DNA of 43,128 nt from Bacillota bacterium (GCA_022707005.1 JAKJBL010000004.1:1-43128); one strand, 5' to 3'; positions 14,986 to 23,549 are shown, counted from the first letter of the stretch. The notes: generated by a model not told the origin, from the sequence alone. Program-made: numbers and translations.

Positions 14986-16773
14986 ATGTCAAAGCTTCCA
15001 ACACGAAAAGAAATAGAGGAAAATGCAAAATGGGATTTAAGCCCGCTCTTTGAAACAGACGAAGTCTGGGAAGCCGCGTTTTCTAAATGCACTGAAGATA
15101 TTTCTAAAATCGAAGCGCTTTCAGGAACGCTTAAAAACAGCCCCGAAGGGCTATTTAACGGGCTTGAAGTTTCAAACGAAGTTTCGCTTATGCTTGAGCG
15201 GCTCTTTGTATATGCAAAAATGCGGCGCGATGAGGACAATACGCTTGCAAAATACCAGGCTATGACTGACCGCGCTTTGCAGCTTAGCGTTGCGCTTGGC
15301 GCAGCGAGCGCATTTATGATGCCCGAAATCCTTTCAATAAAAGAAGAAACTCTCACACAATGGGCTGAGCTTCCTGTGCTTTCTGCCTATAAACGCGTGC
15401 TCTATGAAACTGCGCGAAAGCGGCCGCATATTTTAAGCGAAGGTGAGGAGCGCCTTTTAGCGCTCTCAGCCGAGCCTCTTGCAGCGCTCGACGACATTTT
15501 TACAATGCTCAACAACGCGGATATGGACTTTGGCTTTATAAAAAACGAAAAAGGCGAAAAGGCACAGCTTACGCACGGCAACTACAGGAGCTTCATTGAA
15601 AGCAAGCATCGCCCTACAAGAAAAGCCGCATATCAGACGCTTTATAAAAAATACCTCGGGCTCTCTAACACTTTAAGCCAGACTTATAGCGCAAGCGTAA
15701 AATCCGACACTTTCTTTTGCAGAGCGCGAAACTATAAAAGCAGCCTTGACGCAGCGCTGTTTTCAAACAATGTGCCGCAGACTGTATATACAGGGCTTAT
15801 TGAGGCTGTAGAGAGCCGCCTCCCTGCTTTAGAAGAATACCTTAAGCTAAGGCGCGATGCGCTAAAGCTTAAAAAGCTTAAGATGTACGACCTCTATGTG
15901 CCGATTGTTGAAACTGTGCCTCCTTCCATTGAGTACGAAGACGCAAAAGCGCTTGTCTTAGAGGGGCTTGCGCCGCTTGGGAACGAGTATGTCGAGCTTC
16001 TTAAAAAAGCCTTTAACGAACGCTGGATTGATGTTTACGAAACACGCGGCAAAACAAGCGGCGCATACTCATGGGGCGCATACGGCTCCCACCCCTATAT
16101 TCTGCTCAACTACCAGCCTGAAGCTGACTATGCTTTTACGCTTGCCCATGAGCTTGGCCACAGCCTGCACACCCACTTTTCTGACTCCAGCCTACCCTAC
16201 CAGGACGCGCAGTACCGCATAATGGCAGCAGAGGTTGCCTCAACTGTAAATGAGGTGCTCCTTACAAAGTATATGCTTGTCAACGCAAAGGACTTAAGGT
16301 ATAAGGCATATATAGTAAACCACTTCCTTGAGCAGTTTAGGACTACTGTCTTCAGGCAGACCATGTTTGCGGCTTTTGAGCAAAAGACGCATGCAATGGC
16401 TGAAGAAGGCACGCCTTTAACAGTTGACTCGCTTAGCGGGCTTTATAGAGAGCTCAATACAAAATACTACCCTGGAGTTGAAGTTGACGAGTACATTTCA
16501 ATGGAATGGGCAAGAATCCCCCATTTTTACAACGCCTTCTACGTCTACCAGTACGCAACAGGGTTCTCAGCTGCAGTTGCCATTGCAAAAGGCATACTCG
16601 AAGGCAAAGGGCTCTCAAGCTACCTTAACTTCTTAAAAAGCGGATGTACGGAATATCCAATTGTGCTCCTTCAAAATGCAGGAGTCGATTTAACACAAAA
16701 AGCAAGCATTTTAACAAGCCTTGATGAGTTTAAAGACGCAGTCTCCCTTTTGAGGGAGCTTCTCGGGTTCTAA
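14986..16773 (+). CDS. pepF: Oligoendopeptidase F (M3 metallopeptidase)
   Basis: A 595-residue cytoplasmic zinc peptidase, the normal length for PepF. The N-terminal oligopeptidase domain (WDLSPLFETD) is followed by the M3 catalytic domain with H388-E-L-G-H392 inside FTLAHELGHSLH and a downstream Glu in AAEVASTVNE. The SGAYSWGAYGSHPYILLNY stretch just before HELGH is typical of PepF. It degrades peptides of about 7-17 residues. The start is an ATG with ACGGAGG 6 bases before it. It comes 32 bases after the membrane protein and 3 bases before the DUF695 gene, and is probably part of the same transcript. Confidence 0.96.
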   Translation: MSKLPTRKEIEENAKWDLSPLFETDEVWEAAFSKCTEDISKIEALSGTLKNSPEGLFNGLEVSNEVSLMLERLFVYAKMRRDEDNTLAKYQAMTDRALQLSVALGAASAFMMPEILSIKEETLTQWAELPVLSAYKRVLYETARKRPHILSEGEERLLALSAEPLAALDDIFTMLNNADMDFGFIKNEKGEKAQLTHGNYRSFIESKHRPTRKAAYQTLYKKYLGLSNTLSQTYSASVKSDTFFCRARNYKSSLDAALFSNNVPQTVYTGLIEAVESRLPALEEYLKLRRDALKLKKLKMYDLYVPIVETVPPSIEYEDAKALVLEGLAPLGNEYVELLKKAFNERWIDVYETRGKTSGAYSWGAYGSHPYILLNYQPEADYAFTLAHELGHSLHTHFSDSSLPYQDAQYRIMAAEVASTVNEVLLTKYMLVNAKDLRYKAYIVNHFLEQFRTTVFRQTMFAAFEQKTHAMAEEGTPLTVDSLSGLYRELNTKYYPGVEVDEYISMEWARIPHFYNAFYVYQYATGFSAAVAIAKGILEGKGLSSYLNFLKSGCTEYPIVLLQNAGVDLTQKASILTSLDEFKDAVSLLRELLGF

Positions 16774-16776
16774 CAA

Positions 16777-17523
16777 ATGGCTCAGTCAGAAAGCTATTTA
16801 AGCTATGAGTGGCTGCTTGGCAGCGAGATGTGCAGCTTCTATGTAGATACATCCTTTGACGAGCCTGCAGCAGGGTACGAAACACTAATTTACGTAGCGC
16901 TTAGAACTAAAAGCGCTGAGCAGTTTACTAAAGCAGAGCTAAGCGAACTTAACCGCCTCGAGAAAAAGCTTAAAAAGGCGCTTTTATCTGCAATTTACTT
17001 AGGCTATATTCATACTTCCTCTTTGCGGCAGTACTATTTCTATACAAAAAGCGAAACCGAAAGCTTAGAGGCGCTGAAAACGCTTAAGGCTAAAATTACG
17101 CGCCTCGAGCTGACCTTTGGCTCTGCCCATGAGCCGGACTGGCTGACGTATCACAGCCTGCTCCTGCCTGACGAGGCAAAATACCAGACTGTGCTCAACA
17201 AAGAAATTCTTCTCCGGCTCTCTAAAGCAGGCGACAACGCAAGCACAGTAAGGCGCCTTACGCTTACTATGTGCTTTAAAAGCGACCAGCTCAGGCTGCT
17301 CTTTGCAGAAAAGGCGCGCAAGCACGGCTTTGCCTTAGGCGAACCGAAGTTCAGGCCTGAACTTAACATGGCGCATACTATGAGCATACATTGCTTAAGC
17401 GCCTTATCAAAACCCGAAATAGACGCAATTACGACAAAAGCAATATACCTTGCAGAAGCTTTTGAAGGCTGCTTGCTGCGCTGGACAAGCCCGCTTATGC
17501 CAAAACGCAACCCGCTCTCATAG
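16777..17523 (+). CDS. DUF695 plus RraB-like two-domain protein
   Basis: 248 residues in two parts. About 10-115 matches the DUF695 pattern (YEWLLGSEMCSFYVD, then SELNRLEKKLKKAL and RQYYFYTKSE). About 120-225 matches an RraB-like ferredoxin-fold domain (DWLTYHSLLLPDEAKYQ, LLRLSKAGDNASTVRRL, FAEKARKHGFALGEP). RraB inhibits RNase E in E. coli, but in Firmicutes the DUF695-RraB fusion has no tested role. It begins 3 bases after the pepF stop with no strong ribosome binding site, which suggests translational coupling. No intrinsic terminator is evident after it. Confidence 0.75.
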   Translation: MAQSESYLSYEWLLGSEMCSFYVDTSFDEPAAGYETLIYVALRTKSAEQFTKAELSELNRLEKKLKKALLSAIYLGYIHTSSLRQYYFYTKSETESLEALKTLKAKITRLELTFGSAHEPDWLTYHSLLLPDEAKYQTVLNKEILLRLSKAGDNASTVRRLTLTMCFKSDQLRLLFAEKARKHGFALGEPKFRPELNMAHTMSIHCLSALSKPEIDAITTKAIYLAEAFEGCLLRWTSPLMPKRNPLS

Positions 17524-17565
17524 CTGCGCTTTTATCCCCATAAGCTACCATAATCTGCGCTTTTA
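17524..17565 (+). repeat. 11-bp direct repeat, two copies
   Basis: CTGCGCTTTTA occurs at 17524-17534 and 17555-17565 (31 bases apart), and a looser relative ACGCTTTTTT follows at 17575-17584. These lie at the left edge of the 569-bp non-coding region that holds the DnaA boxes. They could be iteron-like sites or chance. Confidence 0.5.
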
Positions 17566-17710
17566 ACTGAATATTACGCTTTTTTCGACTCTTTATTGGG
17601 GCAGCATGCTTGAGCAAGCCTGCCTGTGCAGGAAACCTTTTCTAAGCTGCAGCCTGCTCTAAGAACGATTTCCACAATAGTTATGAACATTATGCACAGA
17701 GTTATCCACC
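17532..17710 (+). other. Tandem DnaA-box cluster in a 569-bp non-coding region (possible oriC)
   Basis: Four DnaA-box-like 9-mers lie head to tail within 43 bases: ATTTCCACA (17668-17676, 7 of 9), TTATGAACA (17681-17689, 7 of 9), TTATGCACA (17690-17698, perfect to TTATNCACA) and TTATCCACC (17702-17710, 8 of 9). A fifth, TTATCCCCA, is at 17532-17540 (8 of 9). The whole gap 17524-18092 lacks a credible gene. Such clusters occur at oriC or at DnaA-titrating or regulatory loci. dnaA, dnaN and rpmH are not in the window, and plus-strand genes lie on both sides, so an origin is possible but unproven. Confidence 0.55.
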
Positions 17711-17935
17711 GATACCTAAATTTGCGGCCTGTCCATGCACAAACCTTGTTCATTAAAAAGCCGGCTGCTGTTGATTATAAGTTTTTGAACTTTTACAAGC
17801 TTAAACCGCAGCGCCTTGCGCAGGACTTCCTGCATAAGAATTATTTAGCTTAGCAAAACAGGCTGGCGTATTCATGTAAACGAAAAGCATAAGCGCATGA
17901 GCTTATACCATATAAAGCTTTAACAAACCCTTGTT

Positions 17936-17965
17936 TTGCAATTTAGCATTCGGGTGTGCTAAAAT
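17936..17965 (+). promoter_or_regulatory. Probable promoter of the DUF5711-cvpA genes
   Basis: TTGCAA (17936-17941), 18-base spacer, then TAAAAT (17960-17965). Downstream, TTTAGGC (18007-18013) and GCCTAAA (18025-18031) can form a 7-bp hairpin in the leader before the ATG at 18093. Confidence 0.5.
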
Positions 17966-18092
17966 AAACGCGTAAAAGGCTTCTCTACTATAAAAGACCT
18001 TAGTTTTTTAGGCAGAAGGCAAAAGCCTAAATAGGCTCTAAAGTTTTAAGGCATGTCTTAGGCTTTAGTAAAGCGCAAGGAGAAACCGAGCC

Positions 18093-19211
18093 ATGGAGGT
18101 TCGAAAATACAGGCTTGCAAAGATGAAACGCAAAGTCATTACGCGGCTGCTGCTGCTGTTTATTTTTGCGCTGCTTTTTGTATTTGGCGTAGTTGCTGCA
18201 ATCCTGTTTATAAGAAAACAATCGGCACGCGAGGCTGCGCTTACAAAGCTTGCTTTCTCAGCCTCAGACCAATATGTCTTTACAGGCAGCGGCTTCCTTT
18301 ATTTAAGCGGAGGCATGCTCACCTATGACGACCTTACAAACGAAAAATACGATTACAGCGCGCCTGTTTCAGCTTCAGGGAGTCCTGTGCATTTAAGCGC
18401 AAGCCCAACTATGCATGTGCTCTACAACGAAGGCGGTCTTAAAATTATAGGCGCAGCAAACGCGGCTGAATTTACAGGCACGCTTTTAAGCGCTGCATGC
18501 GGCAACAGCCATGCAGCAGTGCTTTGCTTAGATGCGCTAAACAAAGAAAGCATACAGGTGTTTTCGAGCGATGCACAAATTATTGACCAGCTTGCGTACA
18601 GCGGCCAGTTCATACTTGATTACGGCTTTTACACAGTTAACGAAGAATACCTTTATGTGCTTACGCTCTCTTTAGATAGCGGCATTCCGCTCTCAACAAT
18701 AACAGTTTATGATTTGACGAATAAATCAACAACAGGGATTATGCAGGTTCAAAACCAGCTGCTTGAAAAAATATACTTTACATCAGGGAGCATCTTTGCT
18801 TTTGGCACAAACCAGCTCATTCGCTACGGGCTCCCCGGGAACCGCGAAAGCTATCGCGAAATGGTCTACGGGTGGAAGCCTGTTGATTTTGAGGCTTCCT
18901 CAAGCCCGAGCTTTCTCCTTATGCCGCGCAACTTCGACACACCGGGCACAGTAAAGCTCATTACGCTAAAAGAAGCTGAGGTTGCTGAGGCTGTCGCAAA
19001 GCTTTATCAGCTGCCCTCAGGCACAATAGGCGCGTTTATTATGGGGGGCAAGCTTGTTGCGCTCACTGAGAACGGCTATACTCAATACGGGTCTGCAAAA
19101 AGCGAAGTAAGCCGCACCTTCGATATAAAAGCGGAGTCAGCGCAAAAGCTCAACTCCACAACCCTGCTTATTAAAAGCGGGGAAAGCATGTATCTGCTCA
19201 AGATAGCCTGA
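18093..19211 (+). CDS. DUF5711-like membrane-anchored beta-propeller protein
   Basis: 372 residues. A basic cytoplasmic N-terminus precedes one membrane segment (about 16-41). The rest is extracytoplasmic and made of repeated beta-rich blades of about 40 residues without catalytic motifs (TGSGFLYLSGG, HVLYNEGGLKIIGA, SSDAQIIDQL and so on). This architecture matches the DUF5711 family of Clostridia, whose role is unknown. The start is an ATG with AAGGAG 10 bases upstream. It is in an operon with cvpA (15-base gap). Confidence 0.7.
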   Translation: MEVRKYRLAKMKRKVITRLLLLFIFALLFVFGVVAAILFIRKQSAREAALTKLAFSASDQYVFTGSGFLYLSGGMLTYDDLTNEKYDYSAPVSASGSPVHLSASPTMHVLYNEGGLKIIGAANAAEFTGTLLSAACGNSHAAVLCLDALNKESIQVFSSDAQIIDQLAYSGQFILDYGFYTVNEEYLYVLTLSLDSGIPLSTITVYDLTNKSTTGIMQVQNQLLEKIYFTSGSIFAFGTNQLIRYGLPGNRESYREMVYGWKPVDFEASSSPSFLLMPRNFDTPGTVKLITLKEAEVAEAVAKLYQLPSGTIGAFIMGGKLVALTENGYTQYGSAKSEVSRTFDIKAESAQKLNSTTLLIKSGESMYLLKIA

Positions 19212-19225
19212 GCTTGGAGGTACAA

Positions 19226-19927
19226 GTGAATTTTCTTGATTTAGGTATACTTCTTATTTTTGCCTTCTTTCTGCTTGCAGGGTGGTACAGGGGGTTTTTC
19301 TGCACTCTGCTTTCAATCGGCGCTTATACGCTCTCATGCGGTCTTGCTCTGCTCTTAATGCCTGTTGCTTCGAACCTTGTAAAAAACAATGCCAAGCTTT
19401 ATACTATGGCGCTCTACTATGCTGAAGGCGGGGAGCTTGTGCGCGATGTGGAGCTATCTAAAACTGCGATTTCTTCCCTAAGCTCAGAACAGCTCTCAGG
19501 CATAATGGAAAGCGCAAATCTGCCGCTTCCTATGGGCAGCCGCATAAGCGAAAACATTGCGCGCGAGGCGTTTGCAAAAGACGCTCTTACAACGCTTGGC
19601 GAATATTTCAACCAAACCATTGTTAATGTGTTTATAAACATACTCTGTGTGCTGCTTGTGTTTATTGTGCTAAGGCTGCTCTTTGCTTTTGTTATAAATC
19701 TTATTGACTATGCGCGCAGCGGCTATCCTGTGCTCTCAGGCGCGGATGGAATCTTGGGTGCGTCCTTCGGGCTTATTCGCGGCTTTTTAGCGATGTATAT
19801 TCTGTTTTTGCTTGCGCCTGTTGCACTAATTGTGCTGCCAAAAATAAAAGACTATTTGGACGCCTCGTATTTCGGCGCTTTCTTTTATAACTCGAACTTT
19901 CTTTTAAGGCTCATAAGCGGAGTTTAA
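19226..19927 (+). CDS. CvpA-family membrane protein
   Basis: 233 residues with the CvpA layout: a short N-terminus FLDLGILLIFAFFLLAGWYRG, four membrane segments (about 3-20, 26-45, 135-155, 175-200) and an extracytoplasmic loop. CvpA-family proteins are linked to colicin V production in E. coli and to envelope homeostasis elsewhere; the function in Firmicutes is unclear. The start is GTG 19226, because GGAGG ends 5 bases before it. Its last 4 bases overlap the convergent sigma-like gene (shared TTAA). Confidence 0.85.
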   Translation: MNFLDLGILLIFAFFLLAGWYRGFFCTLLSIGAYTLSCGLALLLMPVASNLVKNNAKLYTMALYYAEGGELVRDVELSKTAISSLSSEQLSGIMESANLPLPMGSRISENIAREAFAKDALTTLGEYFNQTIVNVFINILCVLLVFIVLRLLFAFVINLIDYARSGYPVLSGADGILGASFGLIRGFLAMYILFLLAPVALIVLPKIKDYLDASYFGAFFYNSNFLLRLISGV

Positions 19928-20415
19928 AAGAGCTTAAACACAGCTTTGTTAAACCAGCTGTACCCAAGGTCAAGCTCATCAAACACATTAAGCGAACCGA
20001 GAAGACCAAGCAGTACCCAAATAAGCGCAACAGCGCACAATGCAAGCAGCGCGTTTACAATGGCAGCGCCTGTGCGCGGTTTTTTTATAAATGCAGGGGC
20101 TTCTTCCTGTGCGCCTGGCTTAGGCTCTGCTTTTTTTATTCTGCTGCCATCATCGCCATAAAGGCGCAAAAGGCGCACCTGCTTTGCTGTTAATGCGTCA
20201 AGCCAGCCGTAAAGGTCACCAATATAAGGCCCCCTTGTAATAATAAGCTGGCGCGCTTCGCGAAACACCGCAACAACAACAGCAGCAGCTTCTTCTTTGT
20301 TGTGCGTAGTTTCAAGCGCAATGCGGTATACGGTTTTGCTGTATCGGCTGTATAAAGTTTTAAACGCGTCTTTATCACCCTGCTGAATACGCCGCATTAA
20401 AACTGTAAGGTCCAT
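19924..20415 (-). CDS. Sigma-70 region-2-like protein with a C-terminal membrane segment
   Basis: 163 residues. Residues 1-58 match the start of an ECF sigma factor (region 2: LMRRIQQGDKDAFKTLYSRY, SKTVYRIALETTHNKEEA, then VVVAVFREA). Where sigma region 4 would normally follow there is only a short linker, a charged Pro-rich stretch (about 92-112), and a hydrophobic segment at about 114-138 predicted to cross the membrane. A product with region 2 but no region 4 would be unlikely to act as a normal sigma factor. It might be a membrane-tethered RNA polymerase or anti-sigma ligand, or a repurposed fold. The start ATG has GGAGTG 10 bases upstream. It is divergent from spoIID. Confidence 0.7.
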   Translation of the reverse strand: MDLTVLMRRIQQGDKDAFKTLYSRYSKTVYRIALETTHNKEEAAAVVVAVFREARQLIITRGPYIGDLYGWLDALTAKQVRLLRLYGDDGSRIKKAEPKPGAQEEAPAFIKKPRTGAAIVNALLALCAVALIWVLLGLLGSLNVFDELDLGYSWFNKAVFKLF

Positions 20416-20610
20416 TTGCGCTTCACTCCGCTCTATAAAGTTGTAGCTGTATATTCGTCATTTTACCATGCCCTGCCCCTTATTTCAAAACAAATCGCTA
20501 AATTGCGCCTTTTGCGCATGTTCAGGCTCATAGCGAGGGCGCTTGCTTAACGCTTGAATACGCTTAAGCATCAGTTCCTTTACAGCAGCACATGAATTTT
20601 AAGCTTAGCT

Positions 20611-20618
20611 CATACACT
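20611..20618 (+). promoter_or_regulatory. SigE-type -10 element before spoIID
   Basis: CATACACT matches the SigE -10 consensus CATACAMT exactly, 29 bases before the spoIID ATG. The upstream half, around CATGAAT 14 bases earlier, matches the SigE -35 poorly. B. subtilis spoIID is SigE-controlled, which supports the reading. Confidence 0.5.
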
Positions 20619-20647
20619 TTTATAGCATTTGCTAAGGGCGTGAGTAG

Positions 20648-21622
20648 ATGATTAAGCTAAACTGGAAGCGGCTTTTAATAGCTGCGCTTTTGCTGCTGTT
20701 GTTTTTGCTGCTTTTGCGCGGGCTCTTTTTTGCGTGCAGGGCAAAGGAGGCGCCGCCCTACTCTTTAGAGTTTGTGAGTGAGCCTGAGCGCATGCTTTCG
20801 CTCTACCTGCACAGAGAGAAAAAGAGCGTTAACCTTGAGCTTGAAGAATACATTGTTGGCGTAGTTGCATCTGAAATGCCTGCCTCATTTAAGCCTGAAG
20901 CGCTAAAAGCGCAGGCTGTAGCAAGCCGCACCTATGCGCTAAGGCGGCTTTTAAAAGGGGGCTGTTCACAAGGCTGTGACCTTTGCTCGTCAAGCAGCTG
21001 CTGCCAGGCCTATAAAACTGACGCAGAGCTTAAAAAAACATGGGGCGGAAAGTATTCGGAAAACCTCGCAAAAATCAGCGAGGCTGTAGAAAGCACAAAA
21101 GACGAGGCGCTTTATTATAACGGGGAGCTTATAGAGGCGCTCTACCATGCTGCAAGCGGCGGCTATACAGAAGATAGCGAAAACGTGTTTAAAGCTGCAG
21201 AACCCTATTTGCGCTCTGTAAAAAGCGAGAACGAGGAAGGCTCGAAATACCTTACATCCTCAACACGCCTTAGCCGCAAGGCATTTGTAAAAGCAGTCAA
21301 CGGCGCGTGGCCAAGCGCTAAGCTAAAGGCGTCAGCTTTAGAGAGCCAGGTAAAAATTCTTTCCCGCTTTGAAAGCGGCAGGGTCGAGCGCATAAAGCTT
21401 GGCGAAGCTGAGGCTACAGGCCGCGAGCTCAGGGGCCTTTTAGAGCTTAAGAGCGCGTGGTTCACGCTTGAGTTTACAAAAACAGATGCAATTTTTCATA
21501 CGCGCGGTTTTGGCCACGGCGTAGGCATGAGCCAGGCAGGCGCAAACGGCATGGCAGCAAAAGGCGCAGGCTATAAAGAAATTTTAAGCCATTATTATAC
21601 AGGCGCTACGATTTCACGCTAA
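20648..21622 (+). CDS. spoIID: Stage II sporulation protein D (SpoIID), peptidoglycan lytic transglycosylase
   Basis: A 324-residue membrane-anchored enzyme. A membrane segment at about 8-30 is followed by the SpoIID domain: YIVGVVASEMPASFKPEALK with the likely catalytic Glu76, AVASRTYAL, a Cys-rich insertion (CSQGCDLCSSSSCC) fitting a structural metal site, and the C-terminal GFGHGVGMSQAGANGMA motif. SpoIID works with SpoIIP and SpoIIM to remodel peptidoglycan during engulfment of the forespore. The start ATG follows GGGCGTGAG. It is flanked by divergent and convergent genes and so is transcribed alone. Confidence 0.93.
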   Translation: MIKLNWKRLLIAALLLLLFLLLLRGLFFACRAKEAPPYSLEFVSEPERMLSLYLHREKKSVNLELEEYIVGVVASEMPASFKPEALKAQAVASRTYALRRLLKGGCSQGCDLCSSSSCCQAYKTDAELKKTWGGKYSENLAKISEAVESTKDEALYYNGELIEALYHAASGGYTEDSENVFKAAEPYLRSVKSENEEGSKYLTSSTRLSRKAFVKAVNGAWPSAKLKASALESQVKILSRFESGRVERIKLGEAEATGRELRGLLELKSAWFTLEFTKTDAIFHTRGFGHGVGMSQAGANGMAAKGAGYKEILSHYYTGATISR

Positions 21623-21625
21623 ACA

Positions 21626-22576
21626 CTATTTGCGGTTCACCTTGCCAAAGCCGCTTATTGCCTGCGTAACGCTTGGGTTTCCCAAATAGTTTACAATGCC
21701 TGAGCCCGAAATCTCCACATCGAGCTTATCGCTAACATCTAAATCAGCTTTGCCGCTGCCTGCAATTTTAAGCACAGCTTCTTTAGCCTTAAGCTCGCTT
21801 GCGTTAACTTCGCCAAAGCCGCTTATTTTAATATTTAGAGTTTCAACCTCACCATAAAGACCTAAGTTGCCTGTGCCTGTAATTTCGGCTTTAAGGCTGC
21901 TTTTAGCTGTTGCTTGCAAGTTGCTGCTGCCTGCGCTTGTAATTGACACTTTATTTGCAAGCAGTTCTTTTGCATTAAGATTGGCAGCGCCCGAAATATT
22001 TACATTAAGCGCATCTGTTTCGCCTTTTAATAATATTTCGCCAGCGCCCCCTATGCTAATATCAGCGCTTTGTGTTGCAAGCTCAAGCTCGCCCTTAACG
22101 CTGCCAAACACCTCAAGCAAGAGCGCCTTTGCATTTAGGCTTCCCTCGCTTTTAAGTTCTGCGCTTGTACGAACAGCTATTGAAAGATTTTCACTTTCAG
22201 GCAGGTAAATATCAAGGCTTAAAAGCTCTGAGCTGTAAATGCGGCGCTGCTTTGAGCGCACAGTAAGCTTGCCGCTGCTGTATATAAGCTTAAAGTCGCC
22301 TAAAATATTGCTGTCAGCATTAAGCACAGCTCTGCCCTCGCTGCTTTTATAAAACGCAACGTGCACAGGCATAGAGCCGGGCGCCAAATGAATATCTTCC
22401 AGCACCAGCTTTTCAAGCGCTTTATCAAAGGCGACCTCAGTTGAAGATTGCGCGTTATTGCCGCTTATAACAACAGGCAGCTTAAGGCTTCGCCATGGGG
22501 CAAAGCAGCCGCCTATATACAAAGGCAAGCATAGTAAAACTGCAAATACCAAAAGGCGTACATAGCTGCGCTTCAT
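21626..22576 (-). CDS. DUF2807 (GIN-domain) lipoprotein
   Basis: 316 residues. A lipoprotein signal with lipobox YIGGC near residue 24 is followed by a right-handed beta-helix-like DUF2807 domain with repeating SGxxxLxxxxL blades (for example VNISGAANLNAKELLANKV and VEISGSGIVNYLGNP). It is predicted to sit on the outer face of the membrane as an adhesion or scaffold domain. The start is ATG 22574-22576, because GGGGG lies 5 bases upstream; an ATG at 22588 precedes that ribosome binding site. It converges on spoIID with a 3-base gap. No enzyme motif is visible. Confidence 0.85.
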   Translation of the reverse strand: MKRSYVRLLVFAVLLCLPLYIGGCFAPWRSLKLPVVISGNNAQSSTEVAFDKALEKLVLEDIHLAPGSMPVHVAFYKSSEGRAVLNADSNILGDFKLIYSSGKLTVRSKQRRIYSSELLSLDIYLPESENLSIAVRTSAELKSEGSLNAKALLLEVFGSVKGELELATQSADISIGGAGEILLKGETDALNVNISGAANLNAKELLANKVSITSAGSSNLQATAKSSLKAEITGTGNLGLYGEVETLNIKISGFGEVNASELKAKEAVLKIAGSGKADLDVSDKLDVEISGSGIVNYLGNPSVTQAISGFGKVNRK

Positions 22577-22608
22577 AAGAACCCCCATTTTCTGCGTGCT
22601 GTTTACCT

Positions 22609-22636
22609 AAAAAATGCCCCGGGTATTCCCGAAGCA
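22609..22636 (-). terminator. Intrinsic terminator after rarD
   Basis: On the minus strand TGCTTCGGG pairs with CCCGGGGCA (9 bp including two G-T pairs, 4-base loop), followed by TTTTTT. It starts 11 bases past the rarD stop and isolates it from the downstream lipoprotein gene. Confidence 0.8.
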
Positions 22637-22646
22637 TGTTTTTAGC

Positions 22647-23549
22647 TTAGCTGTTTTCTCCCTGCGCCTGCAGCTTTGCTGCAGAGCGCTCCTTTAGCAC
22701 CATTCCATAAGTAAAAAGTATAAGTCCTGCCCAAATAAAGCCGAAGCTTATAATATCGGAAGTTGTAAACGGCTGCCCCATTAAAAGCACGCCTATAACA
22801 AGCATGAGCGTAGGGCTTATATACTGCAAAAAGCCCACAGTAATAAACGGGAGGTCGTTTACGCCCTGCGAGTAGAGTATAAGCGGCATTGCAGTTGCTG
22901 CTCCGCTAAGTATAATAGCCGCCCACTGCAAATAATTGAAGGAGGCAAGCACACTAAGAGTGTTAGGCCAAAATAGAAAATACAAAATTGTAAACGGCGC
23001 AAAAAGCAAAGTTTCGATTGTTACGCTTACAAGCCCGTCAACAGCTGCAAAGCGCTTTAGTATGCCGTAGCCTGCAAAAAGGAACGCGTGGCTAAGCGCA
23101 ATTAAAGGGAACTGCCCGCATTGGAGCGTTACAAGCAATACGCCTGCTGCAGCGAGAATTAACGCGGAAATTTCAAACTTGCCGCAGCTTTCGCGAAAAA
23201 CTAAAACTCCTGCAACAAAAACAACGAGCGGGTTCATATAATAGCCGAGGCTTGCATCAAGCACATGCCCAGCTATAATTGCCCAGATATATAAACCCCA
23301 GTTTATAGTTATGACGATTGCAGAAGGCACAAGAAACTTCATTTTGCTTTTGTCGCGAAGAGTTGTAAGCACCTCCGGCAGACGCTTTTTAGAGGCAAGC
23401 ACAATAAGCGTAGTAATCGTAGCAAAGAATATGCGGCACGCAAGTATGAAGATTGCATTTACACCATGAAAGATATCCCAGTAAAGCGGAAGCACGCCCC
23501 AAAGCGCAAACGCGAAGAAAACAAGAAAGAGACTTTTTTTATTCATCAT
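22647..23549 (-). CDS. rarD: RarD-type EamA-family transporter
   Basis: A 300-residue membrane protein with ten predicted membrane segments in two EamA repeats. The FALWGVLPLYWDIFHGVNA start, INWGLYIWAI, DASLGYYMNPL and VGFLQYISPTLML motifs identify the RarD branch (named from a chloramphenicol-sensitivity gene). The transported compound is not known. Two adjacent ATG codons could start it; the upstream purine run is AGTAGGG. It is divergent from murG with a 160-base gap. Confidence 0.92.
   Translation of the reverse strand: MMNKKSLFLVFFAFALWGVLPLYWDIFHGVNAIFILACRIFFATITTLIVLASKKRLPEVLTTLRDKSKMKFLVPSAIVITINWGLYIWAIIAGHVLDASLGYYMNPLVVFVAGVLVFRESCGKFEISALILAAAGVLLVTLQCGQFPLIALSHAFLFAGYGILKRFAAVDGLVSVTIETLLFAPFTILYFLFWPNTLSVLASFNYLQWAAIILSGAATAMPLILYSQGVNDLPFITVGFLQYISPTLMLVIGVLLMGQPFTTSDIISFGFIWAGLILFTYGMVLKERSAAKLQAQGENS

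Noticed and set aside
17626-17853. Open frame of 75 codons in the DnaA-box gap
   Set aside because: GTG start without a ribosome binding site, unremarkable sequence, and it runs across the DnaA boxes. It is more likely non-coding.
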